From positions 1,178,001 to 1,242,000 of the forward strand of contig NSGV01000001.1 in the NCBI GenBank assembly GCA_002300355.1: 64,000 nucleotides of DNA, read 5' to 3'. The position numbers and the translations under genes are program-made. The stretch comes from Streptomyces sp. TLI_235. Lineage in GTDB: Bacteria; Actinomycetota; Actinomycetes; Streptomycetales; Streptomycetaceae. Shown here one piece after another: positions 9,997-18,195 of the stretch. The notes under the pieces were generated by a model. That model was given only the letters and a program-made list of their open reading frames with translations. It did no database searches and was not told the origin of the DNA. Each line of letters starts with the position of its first letter. The first letter of the stretch is position 1.

Positions 9997-10037
9997 TCTG
10001 TGTCGGAGTTCTGTGTCGGTCGAGTGGTCTGTGTCGG
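9997..10037. repeat. three short direct repeats between pimA and the tautomerase gene
   Basis: The 10-mer TCTGTGTCGG occurs at 9997-10006, 10010-10019 and 10028-10037. It fills most of the 69-bp gap between two co-directional genes. No function is evident; it could be a slippage product or a protein site. Confidence 0.5.
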
Positions 10038-10052
10038 TCCCGGTCGTCCGCG

Positions 10053-11291
10053 TCAGTCGCGGGCGGCGAGGCCGAAGCGCTCCCGCCAGCCCACCCGTTC
10101 GTCCTCGGCCACCGGCGGCATGCCGTCGGTGACCGTCTCGTACACCGACAGGATGTCGGCGCCGACCGTCTCCCAGTCGAACCGCCGGACGTGCCGGGAC
10201 GCCGCCGCGCGCAGCTCGCGCAGCCGGGCCGGGTCGCCGAGCAGCTTCACCGCGGCTGCGGCCAGCCCCTCGGCGTCCTCCACCGGGAACAGCTCGCCGG
10301 CCGCGCCGCCGTCCAGCACCTGCCGGAACGCGTCGAGGTCGCTGGCCAGCACCGGGGCCCCGGCCGACATCGCCTCGACCAGGATGATGCCGAAGCTCTC
10401 GCCGCCGGTGTTCGGGGCGACGTAGAGGTCGACGCTGCGCAGCAGCCGGGCCTTCTCCTCGTCGCTGACCATGCCGAGGAACTCGACCTGCGCCCGCACC
10501 TCGGGGGCCAGGCCCTCGACGGCCTCCTCGCGGTCGCCCTTGCCGGCCACCAGCAGCCGGGTGCCCGGCCGCTCCTCGAGGATCCGCGGCAGCGCGGCGA
10601 GCAGGGTCGGCAGGCCCTTGCGGGGCTCGTTGATGCGGCCGATGAAGCCGATCGTCGCCGGGGCGTCCGTGGTGTTGTCGCTCCGCGCCTCCCTTTCGGC
10701 ACCGGCGGGCCCTTCGGCGCCGCCGAGCACCCCGCCCTGCCAGCGCGGATCCGGTTCGGCGTCGGCGAAGAAGCGGACGTCCACGCCGTTCGGGATGACC
10801 ACCGCGTCGCCGCCCAGGTGCTCGACCAGGGTGCGCCGGGCGTACTCGCTGACCGCGATCCGGGCGGACATCTTCTCCAGGCCCGGCTGCAGGATCGGCG
10901 AGGCCGCGATCATCGCCCGGGACCGCGGGTTGGAGGTGTGGAAGGTGCCCACCATCGGCCCGGACGCGGACCAGGCGGCCAGCATCGACAGGCTCGGCGA
11001 GGAGGGCTCGTGGACGTGCAGGATGTCGAAGCGCCCGTCGTTCAGCCAGCGCCGCACCCGGGCGGCCGACAGGATGCCGAAGCTGAGCCGGGCCACCGAG
11101 CCGTTGTACGGCACCGCGACGGCCCGGCCCGCCGAGACGACGTACGGCGGCAGCGCCGACTCGTCCTCGGCCGGGGCCAGCACCGAGACCTCGTGGCCCA
11201 GCGCGATCAGGTGCTCCGCGAGGTCGCGGATGTGGAACTGCACGCCGCCGGGGACGTCCCAGTCGTACGGACAGACGATGCCGATCCTCAC
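10053..11291 (-). CDS. pimA: phosphatidyl-myo-inositol alpha-mannosyltransferase (GT4)
   Basis: Transfers the first mannose from GDP-mannose to phosphatidylinositol on the inner membrane face, starting phosphatidylinositol mannosides. 412 aa, two Rossmann domains. The glycine-rich acceptor loop DWDVPGGVQFH is at the N-terminus; the C-terminal domain has GFIGRINEPRKGL and the GT4 EX7E motif in GGESFGIILVEAMS. The start is GTG and overlaps the acyltransferase stop by 4 nt. An insertion near residues 200-225 (AEGPAGAEREARSD) is probably a surface loop. The upstream acyltransferase and pgsA support the PIM assignment. Confidence 0.9.
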   Translation of the reverse strand: MRIGIVCPYDWDVPGGVQFHIRDLAEHLIALGHEVSVLAPAEDESALPPYVVSAGRAVAVPYNGSVARLSFGILSAARVRRWLNDGRFDILHVHEPSSPSLSMLAAWSASGPMVGTFHTSNPRSRAMIAASPILQPGLEKMSARIAVSEYARRTLVEHLGGDAVVIPNGVDVRFFADAEPDPRWQGGVLGGAEGPAGAEREARSDNTTDAPATIGFIGRINEPRKGLPTLLAALPRILEERPGTRLLVAGKGDREEAVEGLAPEVRAQVEFLGMVSDEEKARLLRSVDLYVAPNTGGESFGIILVEAMSAGAPVLASDLDAFRQVLDGGAAGELFPVEDAEGLAAAAVKLLGDPARLRELRAAASRHVRRFDWETVGADILSVYETVTDGMPPVAEDERVGWRERFGLAARD

Positions 11292-12211
11292 GGTGCCCCC
11301 CGCTCAGCCTGTACCGCCCGGTCGGTGCCCAGGTCGGCGAGCCACAGCTTCTGCAGCATGTGCCAGTCCTCGGCGTGTTCCCGGATGCCCTGGGCCCACA
11401 CGTCGGCGAGGGCCTGCACCATGGCGACCGTCCTCGCGCGCTGGTCGCCCTCGGCGGGCGGCAGGATCTCCGGGTGGATCTCGGCCCGCATCACCGGGCC
11501 GTCGTACCAGAGCGTCACCGGGAAGAGCGCGGCGCCGGTGCGCAGCGCGAGTACCGCCGGGCCGGCCGGCATCCGGGTCGGCTCGCCGAAGAAGTCCACC
11601 GGCAGGCCGGCCGCGGAAAGGTCGCGGTCGCCGAGCAGGCAGACCAGCTTGCCCTGGCGCAGCCGCCGGGCGAGCGTGCCGATCACCGACACGTCGGAGC
11701 CGGTCAGCGGCAGCACCTCCATGCCCAGGCCCTCGCGGTACGCCACGAACCGGTCGAACAGCTGCTCGGGCTTGAGCCGCTCGGCGACGGTGGTGAAGGG
11801 GTATCCGCCGGCCGAGGCGATCCAGGCGCCGGCCAGGTCCCAGTTACCCATGTGCGGCAGGGCGAGGACCGCGCCGCGGCCGGCCGCCATCGCCTCGTTC
11901 AGCTGTTCCAGGCCCTTGATCGGCATGGCGTCGGCGATCCGCTGCAGGCTCCAGGCCGGCAGTCGGAAGGACTCCATCCAGTACCGCATGTAGGAGCGCA
12001 TCCCGGCCCGGGACAGCTCGCGCAGCCGCGCCTCGTCCGCCTCCGGGTGGACCCGCCGCAGGTTGGCCTCCAACTGCAGCACGCCCTTGCCGCGGCCGCG
12101 CCACACCCGCTCCGCGACCCGCTCGAACAGGGCGCGCGCCACCCGCTCGGGCAGCCGCTTCACCACCGCCCAGCCGGCCGCGTACAGCCAGTAGACCAAT
12201 CGGTCCTTCAC
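11288..12211 (-). CDS. phosphatidylinositol mannoside acyltransferase (HtrB/PatA family)
   Basis: Adds a fatty acyl chain to mannosylated phosphatidylinositol. 307 aa. The LPLAT HX4D catalytic motif is seen in LPHMGNWD, and the second block in DFFGEPTRMPAGPAVLALRTG. An N-terminal amphipathic/hydrophobic segment (LVYWLYAAGWAVVKRL) would anchor it to the membrane. The GTG at 12211 overlaps the pgsA stop by 4 nt, and the stop overlaps the pimA start by 4 nt, so the three are translated as a unit. Confidence 0.9.
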   Translation of the reverse strand: MKDRLVYWLYAAGWAVVKRLPERVARALFERVAERVWRGRGKGVLQLEANLRRVHPEADEARLRELSRAGMRSYMRYWMESFRLPAWSLQRIADAMPIKGLEQLNEAMAAGRGAVLALPHMGNWDLAGAWIASAGGYPFTTVAERLKPEQLFDRFVAYREGLGMEVLPLTGSDVSVIGTLARRLRQGKLVCLLGDRDLSAAGLPVDFFGEPTRMPAGPAVLALRTGAALFPVTLWYDGPVMRAEIHPEILPPAEGDQRARTVAMVQALADVWAQGIREHAEDWHMLQKLWLADLGTDRAVQAERGAP

Positions 12212-12867
12212 GCCGCCCCCTCGACTCCCGCCGTCTCCCGGTCGGCCTCCTGGGCCTCCCGCCGCACCGTCAGGATGCGCTGCATCACCGTCACCAGGCT
12301 GCCCGCCGCGACCACCCACAGGGCGAACGGCAGCAGCCACTCCACGTACGGCAGGCCGAACGTGTGCAGGCCCGCGACACCGGCCGCGACCAGGGTGATC
12401 ACCAGCCGCTCGGCCCGCTCGACCATGCCGTTGACGTTCACCGGGAAGCCCAGGCTCTCGCCGCGTGCCTTGGTGTACGACACCACCTGGCCGCTGGCCA
12501 GGCAGAACACCGCAACGGCGCAGAGCAGGTCGTTGTTCCCGGTGCCCGCGTACCAGAGCGCCAGACCGCCGAAGATGGCGGCGTCCGCCACCCGGTCCAG
12601 CGTCGAGTCGAGGAACGCGCCCCACTTCGAGGAGCGCCCGGCCTGGCGGGCCATGTTGCCGTCGACCAGGTCGGAGAAGATGAAGAGGGTGATGGTGATC
12701 GTGCCCCAGAAGAACTCCCCGCGGGGGAAGAACACCAGCGCACCCGCCACCGAGCCGGCCGTGCCGATCAGCGTCACGGCGTCCGGGCTGATCCCCCAGC
12801 GCAGCAGCATCGCGGCGAACGGCGTCAGAACACGTGTGAAGAAGGCACGCGCGTATTTGTTGAGCAT
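12208..12867 (-). CDS. pgsA: CDP-alcohol phosphatidyltransferase, phosphatidylinositol(-phosphate) synthase
   Basis: Integral membrane enzyme joining CDP-diacylglycerol to inositol (phosphate). 219 aa. The family motif DGX2ARX8GX3DX3D is complete in VDGNMARQAGRSSKWGAF followed by LDSTLD. About six membrane segments follow. The start MLNKYARAFFTRVLTPFA matches streptomycete homologues; GGGAAGG lies immediately upstream. It heads the pgsA-acyltransferase-pimA cluster and is divergent from the EF-G-like gene, with a 260-bp space between. Confidence 0.92.
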   Translation of the reverse strand: MLNKYARAFFTRVLTPFAAMLLRWGISPDAVTLIGTAGSVAGALVFFPRGEFFWGTITITLFIFSDLVDGNMARQAGRSSKWGAFLDSTLDRVADAAIFGGLALWYAGTGNNDLLCAVAVFCLASGQVVSYTKARGESLGFPVNVNGMVERAERLVITLVAAGVAGLHTFGLPYVEWLLPFALWVVAAGSLVTVMQRILTVRREAQEADRETAGVEGAA

Positions 12868-13127
12868 GGCCTTCCCGACCGCTCCGATCTCACCGGACTC
12901 CGCCCGCGGCCCCTGTGCCGCCGGGCGGCCGAGCGGATCGGCCCGCCCGGCTGGACAATGGTATCCACGCTGATCGCGGGGCTTCGCCGCCCCACGCCCC
13001 CGAGCAGCCCGCCGGCCCGACCGGCCCACCACGCACGGCCCGGCGGCGTCCTGTGCCCCGGCCGTGAGCACCGCTTGTGACCCGCGCGAGCGCGCCGCAG
13101 CCACCCGCGAACAGCAGGAGAGCAGCC

Positions 13128-15170
13128 ATGGCGGACCGAGCAGCCACCCACACCGCGGCCCCCACCGTCGAACGACCCGACCGGCTCCGCAACGTCGTCC
13201 TCATCGGCGCCACCGGAGCCGGAAAGACCACCCTCGCCGAGTCCCTCGCCCTCACCGCGGGCGCTCTCACCCGGGCCGGCACCGTCCCGGACGGCACCAC
13301 CGCCGCCGACCACGAGGACATCGAGCACCAGCAGCAGCGCTCCATCCAGCTCGCGCTGCTCCCGCTGGCCTGGCAGGATTGCAAGATCAACCTGTTGGAC
13401 GCGCCCGGCTACGCCGACTTCGCCGGCGACATGCAGGCCGCGCTGCGCGCCGCCGAGGCCGCCGTGCTGGTGGTCTCCGCCACCGACCCGGTCTCCGCGC
13501 ACACGCTTGCGCTGTGGCGCGAGGTCCGGCTGCGGAACCTGCCCACCGCGATCGTGCTGACCCACCTCAACGCCGTCCGCGTCCACCTCGACGAGGTCCT
13601 CGCCACCCTGCAGGACGCGTTCGGCGAGGGCCACCCCGACAGCGTCCTGCAGCTCCACGACAGCGCGCTGAAGGACGGCCGGCTGCTCGGCTCCGTGGAG
13701 CTGCTCACCGGCCGCACCTACGGCGAGCCCGGCGACCTGCCCGCCGTGGACGAGGACCGCAGCCACCTGGTCGAGGCCATCGCCGGCGAGGACGACGCGT
13801 TGCTGGAGCGCTGGGTCGCCGGCGAGGAGCTGGACACCGCCTCGCTCGGCGAGGCGCTGCGCCGCGAGTTCCTGGCCGGCACCGTGCACCCGGTGCTCGC
13901 CACCGCTCCCCCGGCCGACCCGACCGGCACCGCCCCCGGCGCCGCCGAGCTGCTGGACATGATCGCGGCGGTCTTCCCCTCCCCGCTCGACCGGACCGAC
14001 GACCTGCCCGCCTGCGACCCGGACGCGCCGCTCGCCGCCCAGATCGTGCACACCGGCGAGGACCCGTACGTGGGCCGGCTCAGCCTCGCCCGGGTGTTCT
14101 CCGGCACGCTGCGCCCGGATTCCGTCCTGCACGTCCCCGGCGGAGCCGACGAGAAGGTCACCGGCCTGAGCTGCCCGTTCGGCAAGCAGCAGCGGCCCGT
14201 GCCGCACGCCCTGCCCGGCGACCTGGTCTGCCTCGCCAAGCTGACCGCCGCCCGCACCGGCGACACCCTCACCGAGGGCACCGAGCCGCTGGAGCCCTGG
14301 CCACAGCCGGAGGCACTGCTGCCGGCCGCCGTCCAGGCGCACAGCAAGGCGGACGAGGACAAGCTCGCCCAGACCCTCGGCCGGCTCACCGCCCACGACC
14401 CGACCCTGCGCGTGGAACAGAACCCGGACACCCACCAACTGGTGCTCTGGTGCACAGGCGAGGCCCACCAGGCGGTCGTCCTGGACCGGTTGCGCAGCCG
14501 CTACGGCGTGCACGTGGACACCGTCGACTACAAGGTCGCGCTGCGCGAGACCATCGCGAGCAGCGCCAGCGGGCACGGCCGGCACGTCAAGCAGTCCGGC
14601 GGGCACGGCCAGTACGCGATCTGCGACCTCACGGTCGAGCCGCTGCCCGGCGGCGGGTTCGAGTTCGTCGACAAGGTGGTCGGCGGCGCGGTGCCGCGCA
14701 ACTTCATCCCCTCGGTGGAGAAGGGCGTCCGCGCCCAGCTCGCGCACGGGGTGCTGGCCGGCTACCCGATGGTCGACGTCCGGGTGACGCTTACCGACGG
14801 CAAGGCGCACTCGGTGGACTCCTCCGACGCGGCCTTCCAGACCGCGGGCGCCCTGGCGCTGCGCGAGGCGGCCGCCAACGGCCGCATCCAGCTGCTCGAA
14901 CCGGTCGACGAGGTGCAGGTGCTGCTGCCGGACGAGTACCAGGGCGCCGTGCTCAGCGACCTCTCCGCCCGGCGCGGCCACGTCCTGGGCACCGAGCCCG
15001 GCGGGCCCGGGATGAGCCTGGTCCGCGCCGAGGTGCCGGAACTCGAACTCGTCCGCTACCCCGTCGAGTTGCGCTCGATCTCGCACGGCACCGGCCAGTT
15101 CTCCCGCAGCTACCTGCGGCACGCCCCGATGCCCCCCAACCTCGCCTCCCGCTACGAACACGCGTCGTAG
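13128..15170 (+). CDS. elongation factor G-like translational GTPase (EF-G2 type)
   Basis: 680 aa with the EF-G domain order: G domain (about 1-260), domain II, then domains III-V (VALRETIASSASGHGRHVKQ through YLRHAPMPPNLASRY). G1 is GATGAGKTT (27-35) and G3 is DAPGYADFAGD. The G4 position reads LTHLNAV where EF-G has NKxD, so guanine recognition may be altered. It is unlikely to be the main EF-G, which is normally in the str operon; a role as a specialised or stress translation factor is inference. AGGAG lies 7 nt before the ATG at 13128; a longer frame to 13077 lacks a ribosome site. Confidence 0.88.
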   Translation: MADRAATHTAAPTVERPDRLRNVVLIGATGAGKTTLAESLALTAGALTRAGTVPDGTTAADHEDIEHQQQRSIQLALLPLAWQDCKINLLDAPGYADFAGDMQAALRAAEAAVLVVSATDPVSAHTLALWREVRLRNLPTAIVLTHLNAVRVHLDEVLATLQDAFGEGHPDSVLQLHDSALKDGRLLGSVELLTGRTYGEPGDLPAVDEDRSHLVEAIAGEDDALLERWVAGEELDTASLGEALRREFLAGTVHPVLATAPPADPTGTAPGAAELLDMIAAVFPSPLDRTDDLPACDPDAPLAAQIVHTGEDPYVGRLSLARVFSGTLRPDSVLHVPGGADEKVTGLSCPFGKQQRPVPHALPGDLVCLAKLTAARTGDTLTEGTEPLEPWPQPEALLPAAVQAHSKADEDKLAQTLGRLTAHDPTLRVEQNPDTHQLVLWCTGEAHQAVVLDRLRSRYGVHVDTVDYKVALRETIASSASGHGRHVKQSGGHGQYAICDLTVEPLPGGGFEFVDKVVGGAVPRNFIPSVEKGVRAQLAHGVLAGYPMVDVRVTLTDGKAHSVDSSDAAFQTAGALALREAAANGRIQLLEPVDEVQVLLPDEYQGAVLSDLSARRGHVLGTEPGGPGMSLVRAEVPELELVRYPVELRSISHGTGQFSRSYLRHAPMPPNLASRYEHAS

Positions 15171-15179
15171 GGCAATCCA

Positions 15180-15202
15180 GGGGCAGCCCCTGGGGCTGCC
15201 CC
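15180..15202. terminator. bidirectional hairpin between convergent genes
   Basis: Perfect 11-bp inverted repeat (15180-15190 with 15192-15202) located 10 bp after the EF-G-like stop and 12 bp before the end of the convergent DCC gene. Confidence 0.65.
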
Positions 15203-15213
15203 ACTGAGGGAGC

Positions 15214-15639
15214 TCAGCGCCGCGGCATCGCGCACGCGGGTGTCCCCGCCGGCATCAGGTGCCGGTTGCGGGACACCCAGCGGTAGGCGGCCGCGGCGAG
15301 CGGCCGGACCGGGGGCAGCGCGAGGACAGCGCCCGCGTACGCCCAGGCGCCGCCGGAGCGCATCAGCAGTCTGGCGACCGCCTGCGCCCCGCCGTACACC
15401 TGTCCGCCGGGGGTGATCCACAGCACCTCCCGGTCGGCCCGTTCGGCGGTGACCAGGCCCTGCCCGCCGGCCTTCGCGTCCAGCTCCGCGAGGTCGGCGA
15501 ACTGGTAGGGCACGGCCTGCCAGCCGGCCGAGGAGAGCGAGGCCCGCGGGTAGCGTTCGGCCCAGGTCACGCAGCTGGTGCAGAAGGCGCAGTCGCCGTC
15601 GAAGACCAGCACGGGGTCGTGTGCGATGGAGTCCGCCAT
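15214..15639 (-). CDS. DCC-family thiol-disulfide oxidoreductase
   Basis: 141 aa, DUF393 family. The name-giving motif appears as VFDGDCAFCTSCV at residues 12-24, with a possible CxxC redox pair and a third Cys. The C-terminal half has RWVSRNRHLMP, also usual for the family. Substrate unknown. The ATG at 15639 has AGGA 7 nt upstream, so the longer frame to 15729 is not used. The gene stands alone, convergent with the EF-G-like gene. Confidence 0.85.
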   Translation of the reverse strand: MADSIAHDPVLVFDGDCAFCTSCVTWAERYPRASLSSAGWQAVPYQFADLAELDAKAGGQGLVTAERADREVLWITPGGQVYGGAQAVARLLMRSGGAWAYAGAVLALPPVRPLAAAAYRWVSRNRHLMPAGTPACAMPRR

Positions 15640-15769
15640 GCCCCGATCCTCCCGTACCCCGGGCCGCGTCCGTCCCCCCTGACACACCGGAGGATCGAAC
15701 CGGCTCCGAAGTGGGCATGATCCCCTCACGGTGCTCGGCCGCGGGCGGCTGACGCCGGTTCAGACGATC

Positions 15770-15799
15770 TTGCCCGCGACCGGCCGACGGCGCGATAAC
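15770..15799 (+). promoter_or_regulatory. candidate promoter of the 546-aa membrane protein gene
   Basis: TTGCCC (15770-15775), 18-bp spacer, GATAAC (15794-15799), about 45 bp before the GTG start. The match is moderate. Confidence 0.4.
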
Positions 15800-15843
15800 C
15801 TGCGGCCGACAAGGGGATATCCAGGGGAGGAGGGGCAGCCGCC

Positions 15844-17484
15844 GTGACCCAGCTCGACATGACCCCGGGTGCGCAGGTACCCCGCACGGACGTCGGCCCG
15901 CAGACCGCCGTCACCTCGGCGCTCTCCTCCGCGGCCTACCGCGACGGCAGCTTCCGCGAGTTGGAGGAGAAGCTCGGCGCCAAGCTGAAGAACGGCCGCT
16001 TCGAGCTGTTCCGGCCGAGCGTCGGCGAGGCCTTCAGCCGGGCGGTGATCGACCGGACGCTGCCCGCCAAGCGGAACCCGCTGGTGCCGTCCTTCGGCAC
16101 CGATGTGCGGATGGTGGTCGAGCACTGCCTCGCCGCCAACGAGCTGCGCCACGCCCGGGACCGGCAGCTGGCCCTGGTCAGCGTGGTCTGCGGGCTGCTC
16201 TTCCTGCCGGGCGCACTGGTCTGGCTGGCCGCCTTCCAGGTGCGTGCCCAGCTGAAGAAGACCCACCCGGCCCGGGAGGGCTTCTACGGCACGCTGGCGC
16301 TGCTGGCCGCCTGCGGCCTCGCCCTGCTGTTCGCGATCCGGCCCCCGGTGTCCGGCCCCTGGTCGCTGTACTTCCGGCTGATGATGCTGGCGCCGGTGGT
16401 GGGCTGGTTCATCGCCAGGCGGATCTGCCTGCGCAGCACGATCGACCTGCGGACGCGCTGGCAGTCGCTGCTGGAGGGCGGCGCGGTCGCGGCGACCGTG
16501 CCGCAGGCCGTCCCGCGGGACGACCTCGACCGCAAGGCCACCGACCTGCGCGCCAGCCTGGAGCGGCTGACCGCCGAGCAGGAGACCAACATCCAGCACT
16601 ACGCGGGCCGCAAGGGCCTGCTGGGCGCGGGCGCGCGCTGGATCGCGGTGGAGATGAACGAGGACCTGCGACCGGCCCCGGGGCACGCGGACTTCCGGAG
16701 CTTCCACCGCTGGGACCTCGCCCGCAAGATCGCCGAACGGCTCGGCGCGGTCGCGTCCAGCGAGGTGCCCGGCGGCGAGATGCCGCACGTCTCGGTCGCC
16801 CACTGGGTGGTCCAGGACATCCCGGAGGCCGCGGACGAGATCGGCCGCCCGTCCACCCCGGAGATGGACGGCTACCGGATGCGCGACTTCGGCATCCAGC
16901 AGATCGCCAACCGGCAGACCATCGGCACGGACACCGACAACAACGTGGCCGCGCAGCTGGTGCTGCACAACGGCCAGGTGGTCGCCACCGTCACCGTCAA
17001 GGTCACCGTGCTGGGCCGCAACCTCCGGGTCTCGGTCTACGGGCACGCCCTCGGGCCGCTCAACGGGCTGTTCACCACCAAGCCCAAGCCCAAGGAGAAG
17101 AACATCCCGAAGACCGGCAAGTTCTGGGAGGAGAAGACGATCATCCTCCCGCTGATCGACGACGACGAGGTCGTCCGGCAGGCCGTCCGGGCGCCCTTCC
17201 ACCGGATCCCCGGGCTGCTGAACTGGCTCGGCGGCTCGCTCACCCTTCCCGAGCCGTTCTGCCTGCGCCAGGCGTGGACGGACAAGACCTGGGACAGCCG
17301 GGCCAAGAGCGACTCGGTGCTCTACAGCGCCCAGCCGATCTTCAACATGGTGCAGACCACCACCATCGACTTCCTCGCCGAGCACGACGTCGACGTCGAG
17401 CGGTTCACCAACCGCGCCAACATCAGCCGCTCGGAGAACCAGGCCGTCCGCCCGTTCAAGGCCGACGCCTACGACGCCGGCTGA
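15844..17484 (+). CDS. unrecognised 546-aa membrane protein
   Basis: I do not recognise this family. The start is GTG with GGAGGAGG upstream. Residues 1-95 are soluble (FRELEEKLGAKLKNGRFELF). A hydrophobic block at about 110-135 (LALVSVVCGLLFLPGALVWLAAF) and two more near 150-165 and 175-195 give three membrane helices with a short loop. The large C-terminal part (about 350 residues) is soluble and contains a coiled-coil-prone stretch (KATDLRASLERLTAEQE), then mixed alpha/beta sequence with HVSVAHWVVQDIP and DNNVAAQLVLHNGQVVATV. No catalytic signature is visible. It sits alone, ending at a strong bidirectional terminator. Confidence 0.85.
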   Translation: MTQLDMTPGAQVPRTDVGPQTAVTSALSSAAYRDGSFRELEEKLGAKLKNGRFELFRPSVGEAFSRAVIDRTLPAKRNPLVPSFGTDVRMVVEHCLAANELRHARDRQLALVSVVCGLLFLPGALVWLAAFQVRAQLKKTHPAREGFYGTLALLAACGLALLFAIRPPVSGPWSLYFRLMMLAPVVGWFIARRICLRSTIDLRTRWQSLLEGGAVAATVPQAVPRDDLDRKATDLRASLERLTAEQETNIQHYAGRKGLLGAGARWIAVEMNEDLRPAPGHADFRSFHRWDLARKIAERLGAVASSEVPGGEMPHVSVAHWVVQDIPEAADEIGRPSTPEMDGYRMRDFGIQQIANRQTIGTDTDNNVAAQLVLHNGQVVATVTVKVTVLGRNLRVSVYGHALGPLNGLFTTKPKPKEKNIPKTGKFWEEKTIILPLIDDDEVVRQAVRAPFHRIPGLLNWLGGSLTLPEPFCLRQAWTDKTWDSRAKSDSVLYSAQPIFNMVQTTTIDFLAEHDVDVERFTNRANISRSENQAVRPFKADAYDAG

Positions 17485-17503
17485 GCCGCCCGGACATGCG
17501 CCA

Positions 17504-17543
17504 GGGGCCGGTACCCCGAGGGAATCCTCGCGGTACCGGCCCC
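17504..17543. terminator. bidirectional terminator between convergent genes
   Basis: A 12-bp perfect outer stem (17504-17515 with 17532-17543) and an inner 5-bp stem with a 4-nt loop, between the 546-aa protein gene and the HIT gene. Confidence 0.75.
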
Positions 17544-17560
17544 GTCGCGTGCGGGACGGC

Positions 17561-18121
17561 TCAGCCCTGCGGCCAGGCGTCGGCCAGCATCTTGCGGGTG
17601 TCGGCGAGCAGCTGCGGCAGCACCTTGGTGTGGCCGACCACCGGCATGAAGTTGGTGTCCCCGCCCCAGCGCGGCACCACGTGCTGGTGCAGGTGGGCGG
17701 CGATGCCGGCGCCCGCGGCGGCGCCCTGGTTCATGCCGATGTTGAAGCCGTGCGCGCCGGAGGCGGTGCGCAGCGCGGTCATCGCGTGCTTGGTGAAGAC
17801 GGCGAGCTCGGCGGTCTCGGCCTCGTCCAGCTCCGTGTAGTCCGCGACGTGCCGGTACGGGACGACCATCAGGTGTCCGCCGTTGTACGGGTAGAGGTTG
17901 AGCACCGCGAACACGGCCGAGCCGCGGGCGATGACCAGCCCCTCCTCGTCGGTGAGCTTCGGGATGCCGCAGAACGGGCAGCCGTCGTCCGGGGACGGGC
18001 CGGTGGGCTTGTTCTCACCCTGGATGTACGCCATCCGATGGGGGGTCCACAGGCGGCGGAAGCCGTCCGGCTCCCCCACGCCCCGCTGCAGTTCGGGCTC
18101 ACTCGTCATGCCGATCAGCAT
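17561..18121 (-). CDS. HIT-family nucleotide hydrolase/transferase
   Basis: 186 aa. The histidine triad is present as HLHQHVV near residue 145, preceded by CPFCGIP, LYPYNGGHLMVVPYRH and GFNIGMNQG. Such proteins hydrolyse or transfer nucleotides (for example Ap4A or AMP derivatives); the substrate here cannot be read from sequence. The ATG at 18121 is used; an ATG at 18109 (MTSEPE) is equally possible and matches some homologues. It lies downstream of thrS, separated by a terminator-like hairpin. Confidence 0.9.
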   Translation of the reverse strand: MLIGMTSEPELQRGVGEPDGFRRLWTPHRMAYIQGENKPTGPSPDDGCPFCGIPKLTDEEGLVIARGSAVFAVLNLYPYNGGHLMVVPYRHVADYTELDEAETAELAVFTKHAMTALRTASGAHGFNIGMNQGAAAGAGIAAHLHQHVVPRWGGDTNFMPVVGHTKVLPQLLADTRKMLADAWPQG

Positions 18122-18147
18122 ATGCGTCCCGACCGGGGTGCCGAAAA

Positions 18148-18181
18148 GGCCGGGGCGGGTCCGTGCGGACCCGCCCCGGCC
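18148..18181 (-). terminator. thrS terminator hairpin
   Basis: A 16-bp perfect inverted repeat (18148-18163 with 18166-18181) 15 bp after the thrS stop; the loop is effectively a tetranucleotide. Confidence 0.7.
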
Positions 18182-18195
18182 GACTGCGTACGAGG

